Below, piece by piece: positions 48,914 to 61,770 of a DNA stretch of 64,000 bases. Position 1 is the first letter of the stretch. Every line of letters starts with the position of its first letter. The translations under genes were made by a program, and so were the position numbers. The stretch spans positions 17,622,694-17,686,693 of the forward strand of contig NC_135552.1 in assembly GCF_964340395.1 (NCBI RefSeq). The letters are read 5' to 3'. The stretch comes from Glandiceps talaboti. Its lineage: Eukaryota > Hemichordata > Enteropneusta > Spengelidae. The notes beneath the pieces were generated by a model. It saw only the letters and a program-made list of their open reading frames with translations, was not told where the DNA came from and did not search any database.

Positions 48914-49186
48914 CTAGTATTCTTCACCTGTTAGTACGTTGTTAGACTGACCAAAGACACATTGTGTCCTTTCACCCTCATCAACCATCTCTGAGAGATA
49001 GGGTGACACAACACACATATGTAGATTAGTGCTTTGTAAGCTCTGCAAGTGTCTGATAACACTTGTTTCGTGTAATATAACACTGAAACTTCCTGTATTG
49101 TGAATTTGACATTCATTAACATAAGCAGTTAACTGGTTAGTCCTGATTGCATACTGAGTCTTAAAGTCGTCCCTTCCTTCTCTGTC
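48914..49186 (-). CDS. Unassigned terminal coding exon candidate
   Basis: A TTTGCAG acceptor at 49187 opens a 90-codon frame ending TAG at 48914-48916. Codon use and composition look like real protein rather than repeat (segments DDFKTQYAIRTNQLTAYVNE and SPYLSEMVDEGERTQCVFGQ). I do not recognise the family. It lies about 2.8 kb downstream of the UAP1 stop on the same strand. It could be the last exon of a separate small gene, an alternative 3' exon of UAP1, or a chance frame. No upstream exon could be fixed; a weak acceptor followed by a short frame at about 51100-51060 is a possible partner. Confidence 0.4.
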   Translation of the reverse strand, partial: DREGRDDFKTQYAIRTNQLTAYVNECQIHNTGSFSVILHETSVIRHLQSLQSTNLHMCVVSPYLSEMVDEGERTQCVFGQSNNVLTGEEY

Positions 49187-51957
49187 CTGCAAAGAGCCAG
49201 CCGTGAAACCTGGGCTTACCAGAAATGCTGGTAACTAAAGAATTAACGCACCATGTGGTTAAATATTAGCAATAAATCGATAATTTTCATGTGGCTACAA
49301 AAGTCCCAGTTCGGAGGACCAAAAATCCAGAAAATCAAAAGTTCAATTGTAATTTCAGGGTTCTGCCTTATGTACAATGACCTAGTGGACACCCCAATCA
49401 AATATGGTGGCGTTTGTGAGGTGGGACATTTGAAATTACAACCGGAACTGAAAAAGTTCTGATTTCGACACTTTTTTGGATCTTGCCTGCAACTACTATC
49501 GTCAAAGACATGTAAAATGACTACATATTCAATTGATTGCTAATATTTGATCGGTGGGTATGTATTCTTCGGTGATTGGTGCAGAAGCAATTTGCTTCCG
49601 TACTCAAAATAGGCACAGTACATTGTTCTTCATGGGATGGTGTTGTGGGTCATGTCAGTAATCTAGAGCCGTGCACTGTCTGCAAGCAGGACTACTAACT
49701 GGTGGGACAAAAACCTTGTACCACACTCCCTCTATCATAGTGTTAGAAGGACCATGTTCTTACAATACATGCATCACTCTGACTGGTCGTTTAAACAATA
49801 CAACAGCACCTTAATTGGCCGGTTTGAACAATGCAACAGCACCCTTATTCGTCAGTTTAAACAATGCAACAGCACCCTAATTGGTCAGTTTAAACAATGC
49901 AACACTGTACGATAACTGATCTTATTCATGAGGTATCAACTGACATAGATTCTTCAGGACATACGTAACATTGTACCAGAAACTCCAAGCAAACTAGTTG
50001 CAATATTTACAACCAATAAGCTAACAAACATGCATTATGAAAATTGGAATATTTGTATATTAAGAATTTTTCTCCATTATTTCGGGAACAATCAAATATG
50101 TATATTCTGTACGTAGGTGTGCGTAGAGAGATTTAACTTATTTCGGTATATCAAGAGAAGTTACACTTCTAGAAAATGATCAATGTGATCGTGGCATTGT
50201 AACTTTCATCTCTGTCCAAGTGTGTTTGAGAGACAAAGATATTTAGTTTCAAAGTTAAAATTGTTACAAGTTTAAATCTTTGTTAAATGCACTAAAAGGG
50301 TAATTTCAGGTGATTCTTTGCACCACGTATAGGTAAAGAAAGCCAAGGGAATCTCTGAACCATCACTGACAACCCCCAAAATTACATATATGATATTACA
50401 TGTATAAAGCACATACCATGGTGAATCAATAAAAACTGCATGTATAATTAAGTAATTTGCATATGTTAAATGAAATAGCAACGTGTTCATGGTGATAATG
50501 ATGAATGAAAATACACAAGCTGTAAAATGTTATTTGAAAAAAAAATGCCCCCAAGTCCACTGCTACTCTACAAAGAAAAACTTATTCCAATACACCCAAA
50601 TAATTAAGAATTGTCATCATAGATTTAAAAAATTGACAGGTTTCATAACAAGTCCACTGTCTGTCTGTGCAACAAATATTTGAACATATATTTGTAAATT
50701 GTAGGCAAATTGCTTAATGTCATTTTCACTCTGTGAGGGCGCTGTTTGTATGTGTGACCCTGGCAGTACAATAACGCAACCAAAAGTATCAACATTTAAG
50801 ACAATTTGAAAAACTTTGTGAAATAATCATAAAATATATACTATACAATGACAAAAAGACAATAATTAATAAAATACTGACACAATCAAAATGTGTCCAT
50901 TTCATCCATTCCATCCATTCTCCATCATGTAAATTGTTCATTCCTTTTTTTATACACGGGAAGAGTACACCACATTGGGAATGATGTAAATGGAAAAGTT
51001 AGTTACAAAACTATCTAGCCATGGTTGTACACCATTGATGTCCACAGTGTCATAGCTTTGCCTCCATCATATTGCGCAACAAGTTGCCTAAAGTGAAAAT
51101 GAAATCAGAATAGGATTTGACAACAGTCTGGTACATGACAGACTTACTATTTAAATTTATTTACAGTATTAAAGCTGAGTACAGATTTAGTAGCATTTGC
51201 CTCTGAAGATTCACCAGTGCATGAATCAAGCAATGATATGATTGACAGTGTTTTACATTTTTAATGTCATGTGCATTCTATTTACAGTCTATTAAATGGA
51301 ATATATCATGAGCAGATAAGAGTAGTGGGTTCAGAGGTCAAATAATGAAATCAAGGTTCAAAGGTCACATGATGGTATTCAGAGGTTATCAAAGTTGTCA
51401 GTCAAACACTGTTTTCATCACTGCACAGTATACTTCCCATTAAATATAATGATCATCTTAACCTCTACTGACAAAATATATTTGTGGTTACCACCTGGTT
51501 GAGGTGTTATCCATCTGGTTTATGTGATTTACACCTGGTTTTGGAGTTTCTTATTCTCACTAAACAGTGAACTGGCTCTACTCTGAAAGATGTTGGATGA
51601 AAGAACTAAATATATATTATGAACTGCAGTTATAGGAAATTAGACCCTGATTAATATGCAATATGTTATCTTGCATTTCAAGAAAGATTCACGATGAAGC
51701 TTTTATCTAGGTTAGAATGCAGAAAAAAAACCTGTCCAAAGAGACAGGTAGAGAGACAGATGGATAGACTGATAGACTGACAGACAAACAGACCACAAAG
51801 TGCAGGAAACCGTGTTTGTCGGACAGTTGATTGAGTTGAGTTGATACAATAGAAAGATTCCATTTACAGCATTCATTTAGAGATCTTGGGATGCATTAGT
51901 ACGCCATTGCCTGTAGAGTAGATCAGACTACTCAACTAGCTTTAGTGGTGATCTTTT
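49187..51957. other. UAP1 3' flank; no firm gene
   Basis: About 2.8 kb between the unassigned exon and the UAP1 stop codon. It should include the UAP1 3' UTR. A 36-bp CCAAT-containing tandem array lies at 49760-49905 (listed separately). A TTTAG acceptor near 51100 precedes a short frame ending in LLRNMMEAKL; this is too short to call. Confidence 0.4.
49760..49905. repeat. 36-bp tandem repeat with CCAAT-type words
   Basis: Four copies of a unit containing attggtcagtttaaacaatg and caacagcaccc, downstream of UAP1. Each has an ATTGG (inverted CCAAT) or a close variant. Confidence 0.8.
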
Positions 51958-54900
51958 TTAATCATGAATTATTTGACCTTTGTCTTCCAGTTCTTCTAGA
52001 ACCTTCTCCGTGAGCAGTACATTTGACACAAATCGTCGGCCATTACATATCCTTTCAAGTCCCTGTAAAATATAAATGTCGGTACAATATCAAATTGTAT
52101 GAAATTCAATTCCTTTATTGGTGTTATTCACTTTCATATGTGTATTGTCAATATCATTAATACTTGAAGACTTAGTACCATATTTAGTGCTTCTATAGGT
52201 ATGTATACAACTTGGTGGTTACTTCCCATACATTCTTTAATTCTCAGTCTATCACTCTATGTCGCCCATACTTCCTCATACAAATATATAATACCCTTAG
52301 GTAATACGACCTTACAGCAATTTTAACCAAATGGCAATTACTTTTCAATATCTCGTCCAAAGATTGGGTCCTTCCTACCATAAAACCTTGATCCTCATAA
52401 CCCATATCTTGGCCATAAAAAGTAGTACCATACTAATAAAATACCAGCTACCTTGTATATAGTACTTACCTCTCCAGCATAGGACAATAGTGGTGAAATT
52501 TCACAGGCTACAGGGTAGGTGTCGGCTTCACTGGCTTTCCGACTGTAATAGCAAATTGTAGTATGTACACCATAAATGATACAGAGTACACCTGAAAATT
52601 ATCTTGGAATGGTAAATTAAAAACAAACTCAATGTTTCTCTCTCCGTTTACTACAGACTGATCACAAATTGATTAATTATTCAGCGTTAATGTCTGGCAG
52701 AATAATAATCCGTAAATTGATGGTAGTTGGTATCCTTGGTTCATCATATTTTATTTTCTGTTCTATTGATTCTTGGAACCATGAACAATATATTTCCATG
52801 AATTATCTCTCTATGTTTTGGTATACACTGAGGAATGTTTATAATATTTTTCTTAAATTTGTTATTTTGAAACTGTCAGAAAAAGGAAGCCCTACCCAGG
52901 AATGGCGAAAAACATATATTCCATAATGTATCTTCAGAATGATGTACCCCCCTGCATTGATGAAATAACCCTTACCTGGGAATAGCTGGGATTGGTGTAC
53001 CATCCTGATCTTCAAATATACCCCCTGCATTTAGTATATACCTATGATGTAATGACATAAGTGCATGTTTTGCCGTTGTTGGCGTATCTTTCTCTGCTTT
53101 ATCACTATTCTTCAGAGGTGAAAACTCATCTTCTCGAAGGACTTCAAATACTGCGAACTCACTGTAATAATCAATACAGATTTATTAGTTATTAATATTT
53201 CTAATGTTAGTCATCTATCATTATTCCTTAGTGTGAGAGAGTTACAACACACACAAGGAAACAAATCTCAAGTTTATGTCAAACACTTCTTTCTCATTGG
53301 ATATTAAGTTGATCTGTGTTACAAATACTGCATAATATGACAGAAACCCATGATGTGTGAGTGAGTGGTAGTATGGTGCATATATGTGTCATGGTGTTCT
53401 GTTATTATTACAATATGTTTACCCAAATCTCATTTGCATATCATTTGCATAAGCTATGATGTGTGTTATATTGCAGCTGTAGTGCAAATACCACAAGTAT
53501 ATGTGTGTGTGCACGTAATCTCTGGCACATAGATATAATAATTTAATAATGGTCGTTTACTTGCCTTGAAAATTCAAACACATCAAACACAAACTTCTCC
53601 ATTTTGATTCCATTTGGTTTTTCCGGTGTTATCCTTTCTCCATTTTCATCTACAAATGCTATTTTCTTCTTGGCAACATGATGTTTTAGTAAATGTTCAT
53701 TCTCACTGTAAAAAGACATAACAATAATAATTAGACATTCTCTCTCGACACTAGATGTGGATTACTTTCAATATCCAACTTCTGACCAATAAATTATATT
53801 ACACGAAAATACCTTTTTGTATGGTACAATCATTAGCCGTGGACAAACTATACACTGCCTAGCAGTAGAACAGAAGGCGTGTTGATTGGGAGAAGCAAAA
53901 TGGTGCCAGTATACATGGTATTTCAATATTTGGCCATGCTATCAGAAGTACACTATCATGTCAATACTGACCAGAAGACCATGTTCAAAGGTAAGTACCA
54001 TATTTGTACAGAAAATGTGAAACATCATTTATGGTGAAACTAACAAGAAATTATATTGCATCAAACAGTATCAACTCCTGAAATAGAATATTACTGCCTA
54101 GGCACATCATAAAAATAATGAACATTCAATTTCTTGGTCGACGCTATAACTTCTGCTCTACATGCTTCACATACATTACTATAGGCGCACATGGGAATAA
54201 GTGGACATTTTAATTCTATTTTGACTCTCTAGCATGAGGTAAAATGCTACTGCAGGTACCGAGAATAAGTCAACCATCTTGTTCTATTTTGACTCTCTAG
54301 CATGAGGTAAAATGCTACTGCAGGTACCGAGAATAAGTCAACCTTCTTGTTCTATTTTGACCCTCTAAGCATGAGGTAAAATGCTACTGCAGGTACCGAG
54401 AATAAGTCAACCATCTTGTTCTATTTTGACCCTCTAAGCATGAGGTAAAATACTACTGCAGGTACCAAGACTTGTTGACATGAAAATGACAGTAACATCA
54501 CTATTTCTAAATGAAATGGAACCCTATTGTCAGGTGTGATGGCCTGAAAAGAAAGTCTCATGTGAAGTAGATGGGGATACAATAGCTCAACAAACTAAAT
54601 CCACTTAATACTGAACCATTACCACTATCGATGAAAGGCTTTCATGCTTTCATATAAAAGACAAAACTCTAACGGTAACCATCCATATTCAAATACAATC
54701 TATAAGCTCCATCGCTACATACTCATATCATTCACAATTTCAATTCTAAACGGATATTTCATTATGTTCTAAAATTTCACAAAATGATGCAATAATGACT
54801 TGGAAATAACTCTGTGCATGTATGATTAGTGTAAGCAAACACTGAAGTATTTAAACAACATGTGTTACAATGAATGAATGACTTAAATATTACAGATACA

Positions 54901-57900
54901 CAAATCTAGTAATTAGTGAAATAAGCCATGTTTAAACAATTTCCTGAACTAAATTCAATTGAAAACTAAACAGCTGTTACATATGTGGAATGGACTATCT
55001 CAATACAGTATTTCATTATAATCTGTGGTCTATCATTAATTACATTACAATGGAGTTGGACTATACACTGAGTTTGTTTGACCACATCAGACAAAACATC
55101 TGTTGTTACCTAGTATATTTGACTACATATTGATTTCATATACACAATGTCGTTATTTGTCGAACTGTTTTAAAAATATTCAATTTTATACTCAACTATT
55201 ATATCGTATTGATAGACACTGCATCTGTTAGTAAATAGTCATTCAAATTCCAAATATTTATGTTTTAAATATCTAAACATTACACATTTTATATATAAAT
55301 ACAAACTTTTTCATGTTTTAAAAAAAATAATTCTGTGATGATTCCACCCTATCCAAAAACTATCCTAATTTCATCATTTTAAAGAGCTGGGTCCCCAACA
55401 TACCCCAATTGTCTAATGCTTGTAAATGAAACACTGCCCTCGTATCTGTAATAGTCTTGTACATGTAACATTACCCTTCTATCTGCAGTGGTCTTGTATT
55501 ATTTTTAGCATCATTAAGAGATACATTTCATTCATGGCGAACTATTTCTCAGTCGAGGTCAACAAATCCTTCAATACATGCCAGGTCTTATTCTCAAATA
55601 TAGCACAGAACTGCTGCTCTGTTGCTCCACACTCAGTCGGTGCGACTATTACATGTGTCGACCTATACACACCAGTGCTTTACATTCACCATATGTCAGG
55701 GTATTTTAGAAACATAGTGAGGTTTACATTTTAGTATGCCTTGGTTAATATGTCATAAAAAACATACATGTAGTATGTACTGGTCCATCAATCCAATCAC
55801 CCCAATCTCTCAGATTTTGATCACATATCACAAAGTTATTGAATGTCCTGAAACATAACTCCCTGTACACACACATGTAATATGTACATCCCAGCCATCC
55901 TATCACCCACATACTCTATGCTTTTGATCATATCAAGTTACTGTTAGCCACCGAGGAATACATTTCAGTAAGCCTTGGTTTATACATCCTCAAAAAAAAA
56001 CCTGTCATCATACATGTAGTGTGTACATTCCATCCATCCAGTCACCCAACTCGATCAGTATATAAAGTTATTGCTATAAACTGAAGTATACATTTTATTC
56101 ATACCATGACAAGCCAATTATAAGCTTGTGTGTCAATCAATCAAACATCCAACACATTGCACATTGAATGCTTAATACCTAAAACCCTTCCATCCAATCA
56201 GTCCATCTGACTGTCTTCAATAACTGACTGTATGTATGTATGTATGTATGTATGTATGTATGTATGTATGTATGTATGTATGTGTGTGTATGTATGTATG
56301 TGTGTATGTATGTATGTATGTATGTATGTATGTATGTATGTATGTATGTATGTATGTATGTACGTACGTACGTATGTGTATGTGTATATATCAATTCATA
56401 TACTAATGATTAAAAATAATAATCCACCAACCTGACTACTTGTTTGATAAAGTCAGTTGTAAAGAAATGATTACAAATGTTGCCAGCATTGAATGTAAGT
56501 CTACCATCTTCATTTCTCTTCTCGGCTGTCTTCAGAGTAATTTCACTGTATTCAACAACTTGATATTTACCACCAACTTTACACACTACACCGACAGGTT
56601 CAGTTGGATAGGCCTTCTCTACTACCTGTAAATTAAGATCAACAGTGTTATTTCATAACTTGGGTACTTGCTGCTGAATTCACATTGTTTATAATCTGTA
56701 AGACAGGTTCAGCATTATAGGTCATATCTTGTAACTGTAAAATAATCAGTTTTGTAACACTGCTCCACAACTTGATAATTACCACCAACTTTACACACCA
56801 TGCCACACAACGCCACACTGAAGGTTCACTTAGGGATGATCGCATAACGTCGCACAAGCTCAACAAACGGACATCGCTCATTTAGGTTAAAACCCTCTCC
56901 CCCTCCCCCTAAACGAAAGTTCACAAGTGTGGCATCAAACGTTCATATGCGATGTAAACGATGATGAAAACTTACACCGTCACACCACTACAATCAATGT
57001 AATGTAAAATCATGATTGTATGTAAAACACACATTCATACTACACCGTACCAGAAACCCAGCACCATATCTCACATTGGAAGTAAATTTTTATCAACTTA
57101 TCAACATCTCAGTAGTAAATACAAAAGCTGTGATCATTGAAGGAGTGAAAGTTTTCCATCAAAATTTTGTTAGAAGTGCGAAAATGAAGTTCAGCAATCA
57201 CATGACACCAGCCCCCCTCCCCCTAAACGAACGAAGTTTGCTTATTGAGCTTGTGTGACACTGTGCAATCGTCCCTTAGAAAGGTAAATTCTACTTTTTG
57301 AAAATATTGTTTATTCATCCTTCAGAGAAATATTTGAATACACAGCAGTACAGTTTTCCTCTGTTCTCTACTTTACATACCATGGTACACTAATAGGTTC
57401 AGTTAATAGCTATGCCTTCTCTATAATATATAGTATAACATGTGTTTGCCAAATTATATGTTTTCAAAAAGAAAATTTGTTATTAATTCTGCCGCTCTTG
57501 GAACATGCGTCAAAACAAACAATATTGCCAGTACTTTCCTAATATTATATTAATTATGACTGTGTAGGTAGAATTATATACATTTCCCTAAATGTTCTTT
57601 ATTCACCAGATGCCAATACATTTGAATACAGTTCTGTCATAACTCATTTTCCACTCACAATGAAAAGGCTCCTTAAGTTACTCATATTTTTGTCAACTGA
57701 TCCAACTACAAATGTGGGGACGGCATATATTAAATATACATTCACATTCATATTCATTTTGTGCCCCTACTTGCCATTTTAGGGCAATTATTCATAGTTG
57801 ATGATGGAAATCATCATGCAATGATAGGAGGAAAATTCTCACCTTTGCCCCACAGTTTGCCCCCTTGCTGAGACAAAATCCAATAAATGCGGGGTCAGCC

Positions 57901-60072
57901 ATTTTGACTAAGATATTGTCAACACAGTAAACATGGATGTATTTGATACCCCTCTGGTCCATATCATCTAAAATTTTACATTTTCCCAAGGCTCTGTACA
58001 AGCCACCATTACCATCTGTGAATTGAAAAAAAAAATTCACGCTTTTTGAATAATTAATTTTCAGAAAGTATGACCATGAAAATGACCACTGGTTTTTGTT
58101 TTTAAATTGTAGTACACCACTGATGACGCTGACTAGATGTCAGTGAAAATTTACCATTCTAAAGAATTTTTTCCTGTGTGAATACAAATTTTAATTCGTT
58201 ATTTTTTTCATATAAAATCAATACTTTCTACACAGGAATAAAATAACATGATATTCCACTGATGGCATACTGTTTATACATGTACATATTTTCAAAATAA
58301 TTACTTCACTTCAGAACAGATGTTTTTATTCAAACAAATGTGATGTTTACACAAACTCAACTCCCATCAAATAAACAGTGACAAAAAACATTACAGCCAC
58401 AGTCCCTATTTTGATTGCACATAAAATAAACGATGCAGATTCAGTCCCTGTTGTGATTGTAATGTCCCTTGAAATCAAATAAACTGAAATGCTGTAGGGG
58501 TAATTTTCTTCTCAAAAGAATTATTTTAGTTGAATATGACAGGATGCATGTTACTTTACCTGGAGCTCTGGCAATTTTCCATTTTTTCTCCAAGATAATT
58601 TTACCATCAAAACTCATACAGGGCAACATATGCTGTTCAAACATTATTACATTATCTTTTTTCAAACCAAAATAATTGTGTTTTTTGAAAAATTCTACGG
58701 TTGGTTTGAGAGTGTGTTCACTTGTCATGATGTACCTGCAGACCACAAACAAACAAAGAATTACTACAAAGATTATCATCATTTCCATATACAAACTACA
58801 ATGCAGGATAAGTTTTGATATACACTGATTTTTACTTGGGGTGGGTAGGAAGGGGGTTGGGGTTGGGAAGGAGGGGTGCTCATGAAAGTGGGTGGATCGA
58901 GGGGGGTGCCTCCTGAACATAAGTACCAGGACACAGAAATCTGTAAAAGTCTTCAAAATAGTGTGATATGTCACAGCCTGTCCAGTTTTATTTTTTTAAA
59001 GAGCTTAATAGGATAGGCAATATATGGCATTAACAACACATTTTACATTATTTTATGTGTGTAGGTTACAGGTAGGATACATTCAGTCTTGGCATCGATG
59101 GTACGTTATAACTCACAGTCAAAAGCCTTGTCAAAATACTATACACAGTTATGGATTAAAATACATAAATAACAACCTGTTCTAGTTTTACAAAATAATT
59201 TAACAGAACCACACCTATTACTGCATGTCTCATTATATCACCATTACATGTTTTGATGGCTATTTACACATCCACTAACAAACCATATCACTCATTTTTT
59301 ACACAACTAAACAGCTGAGACAATTGAAAGGTAAACAGTAGCACAGAGAGAGTGTGTCTAGTACACTGAACAGAACTACAAATTACAAAGTGAAACTAAA
59401 ATAGCACACATAGTGTCTCTCGTATACTGACCAGAACTGCAAAGTAAAACTACATGTAAAATGGTACCTGAAGAATCTGACGATTTACCCCAAATAGTGA
59501 TAGTGAACGATGTCAAATTAGATGTGCTTTTGATATGTCATTATGTGTCATTTAATGCACAATTCCAAAGCATTTTATACAATACTTATTATCACATAGA
59601 ATATATCTATAGCCTTCATCCTAAATACAATATTGAATGTGAAGCCAAATTTCATATGCATGTATGAATAGCACAGCTTTCAACAAACAATGCAGTCATA
59701 TGAATATTTTTAGTGAATATACATCATCATAAGGGGTTTCGTAGACCACTTATCCTAATGGAAAACAGTTTTCAGCAAGACAATTAAAAGTATACTATAG
59801 ATAGAATGTTATCAGTATACAAGGGAGAGTGGATGTTGAAGTGATAGTCTCCTTGAAAACATCTTACCATGGGACTTCTCCAGAATTTCCTGTCCGCTCA
59901 CGTGCCAGATCTTGTAATTTCAATATCCTTTCTGCTTGTAATTGATAAAGTGTTTTCTCAGATGGTAATCCGACATTATACATGCCTTTAGGGTCCTTGA
60001 CTCCAAGTCTGGTGCCCTGACCACCAGCTAGTAGTAGCACACACACTTTACCTAGAGATATTCGCTGCAGAC
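51958..60072 (-). CDS. UAP1: UDP-N-acetylhexosamine pyrophosphorylase (UAP1), 3' eight exons
   Basis: Eight exons, 5' to 3': 60072-59868, 58735-58560, 58015-57843, 56625-56432, 53705-53565, 53161-52976, 52542-52470, 52062-51958, all phase-consistent and giving 417 residues. The first visible exon begins mid-protein; about 90-100 N-terminal residues are expected to the right and I did not find them. UAP1 makes UDP-GlcNAc from UTP and GlcNAc-1-phosphate in the cytosol, the last step of the hexosamine pathway (glycans, chitin). Diagnostic segments are the nucleotide-binding loop [101 protein letters not shown] and [13 protein letters not shown]. The intron after exon 53705-53565 has a GC donor (AAG/GCAAGT); the other donors are GT. 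Confidence 0.95.
52900..52975. repeat. Decayed copy of a UAP1 exon end plus donor
   Basis: Immediately downstream (minus strand) of the donor of exon 53161-52976, the sequence atgcaggggggtacatc...gccattcctgggtaggg echoes the exon end atgcagggggtatattt...agctattcccaggtaaggg. I judge it a degenerate tandem copy of the exon end and donor. Similarity is moderate. Confidence 0.5.
53340..53540. repeat. Dispersed repeat segment, inverse match to 46320-46480
   Basis: The words gtagtgcaaataccac and acgtaatctctggcac are the inverse of sequence near 46400-46445, and gtgtcatggtgttctgtta matches near 46760. Probably a dispersed element in a UAP1 intron; borders are not defined. Confidence 0.45.
54215..54475. 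repeat. About 69-bp tandem repeat in UAP1 intron
   Basis: Four copies of a unit containing tctattttgactctctagca and gaggtaaaatgctactgcag, ending in gtaccgagaataagtcaacc. No match to a neighbouring exon was found, although each unit carries a GAG/GTAAAA word on the plus strand. Confidence 0.88.
56230..56372. repeat. (TATG)n microsatellite in UAP1 intron
   Basis: About 140 bp of ATGT tetranucleotide repeats, about 60 bp downstream of the donor of exon 56625-56432. Confidence 0.97.
56755..56828 (-). pseudogene. Relic copy of UAP1 exon 56625-56432 (fragment 1)
   Basis: cacaacttgata-ttaccaccaactttacacac matches the interior of the adjacent exon (codons for [10 protein letters not shown] on the minus strand) almost exactly, then decays. 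At about 56828, within the ggttca word, a MITE-like element begins. No usable acceptor or open frame accompanies it, so it is an intronic exon fragment rather than an alternative exon. Confidence 0.7.
56828..57282. mobile_element. MITE-like element inserted in the exon relic, about 455 bp
   Basis: Terminal inverted repeats: left acttagggatgatcgcataa...cacaagctcaa, right the inverse of ttgagcttgtgtgacactgt...gtcccttag. Both subterminal regions carry ccctccccctaaacgaa. No transposase frame. Its left end interrupts the exon relic. Confidence 0.8.
57365..57425 (-). pseudogene. Relic copy of UAP1 exon 56625-56432 (fragment 2)
   Basis: tttacataccatggtacactaataggttcagtta...gccttctctat resembles the 5' part of exon 56625-56432 (ttacacactacaccgacaggttcagttgga...ggccttctctac). 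More decayed than fragment 1 and without coding integrity. Confidence 0.5.
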
Positions 60073-61425
60073 CTGAAACAATATCAAAAATATCTGTCAA
60101 TAACAGAAAGCTGTCATGTGGGTATTTTCCCCTCATGTTTTCAGCTGTTTTATTCTGTTCTCAAAATCTTTAAAGAATTTCAGAAGTTTGACATAATGAA
60201 CAAACTAAAAGAAGACATCTAAAATTAGAAAATTGGTGAACATATGTGCCTTTGAAGTATTTATATGTAACCTCCAAAGCCTGGATTTGAATATAAAATC
60301 TAAAATCAAAACATTGTTGTCCTTGAGATTTCACACTGACATGGCCAACATTTCATGACTAACTTTGCATGGATTCAGTTGGAATCAAACTCCCATTCTT
60401 CATAACGTAACAACAATAGCCTTCTGAATTTATTATCAACTCGCCAATAAATAACAAGTTTACCTAGAAATACTATAAACTAGGTCATTCACTTGATGTA
60501 AATACACAAATGAAACCTTTCTGACAAGAGGTCTATGATGATGATTCACCCATCATATGTTACCATCATATTGTTGTCTAACTATTGTGCACAGGGGAAG
60601 CAAAGGTTAAACCACTGTGTATACGGGAGACAGACGTTAAACCATTGTGTATAGGGAAGACAGAGGTTAAAGCATTGTGAACTGAAGTTTAAAATTACCA
60701 CATCTGGATATGAACTACAACACATTAAATTGCTGGTAGAATGTGTACTGTGGATTCTCATTGTAATACATGTAGTTGGTATGCTAAGCATTACAATGTA
60801 GAACTGACAGAGTCGGTATTCATAGCTACAATATGTTTCATGATATTACCATATGGTGAGTGTGGTAACCATAGTTGTAATCATGTTAACATGAATAGAA
60901 ATACATAAAATACATATTTGAAAATTGTAATTTGTACGGCCAAATCTTGTGACTGAGGCACTTTCTGCATAAAGAGAAAAGCCTGCAGTTTGAAGCACGT
61001 AGTCCGGTTTCACTATCAGTAATCATCATATATTTGATATTACACCACAATGGTCAATCCTCTACAAAGAGGTTTTTTTATACAACAGCTGTTTCAATAT
61101 AGTCAAATTATCAGCTTATAAGTTATAAGCTGCACATAACTGTAATATAATAATACGTTACTATGTTAAAGATAGTATTTGCTACTATAAAACATCTATA
61201 CAGTTATTCTCTAGTACTACTCAGTTTATTTTACCAAATCTGTTTGTTCATGCCAAAATTCATATGTTTCTAAAGAGCAAATAAAAATCACAGTCACAAA
61301 CTGTCAGGTCAGGTAAAACTACCAGCCCTAGTCATTCTAGTAGCTATATAGGCATTAAATATGTCAAATCTACCAGAGTTCCCAAGTCATTTTACTATGT
61401 TTCCCTTAAGTGGCACAAGCTGAGT

Positions 61426-61770
61426 TTAGGGGAGAACCATTTGATTTCTGGGGAGGGGGGGGGGGGGTGGAGGAGGATATTGGGGGAAAAATTTGTTGCT
61501 AGGTGAACGAGAAAAAAACAATAATTTGATCCCGTAATGGCTTGAGAAAAAAAAAATTGTTCCACCAGACAGAAGTAAATTTAGTTGCGATGTGCTACAA
61601 AATTGGTATTACACCAAGAAGAACAAATTTTGCATTGCTTATGCTTATGGAAAAAATAATTTGATGCAGGACTGACAATAGAAAAAAAAATTTGCTGTCA
61701 GTGATGAGAAAAAAATTTGCTGCCATACCCACTCTCCCTCCCCCCGAAATCAAATGGTTCTCCCCCTTAC
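61426..61770. mobile_element. MITE-like element with GGGGGAGAACCATTTGATTTC termini
   Basis: Left end aggggagaaccatttgattt; right end is its inverse, gaaatcaaatggttctcccc. Interior is A-rich with repeated aaaaaatttgctg words and a poly-G tract. About 345 bp, no coding capacity. Confidence 0.83.

Noticed and set aside
51050-51105. Short exon-like frame after a TTTAG acceptor, ending in LLRNMMEAKL or QLVAQYDGGKAM depending on phase
   Set aside because: It is too short and has two competing frames, no partner exon and no recognised family; noted only as a possible partner of 48914-49186.
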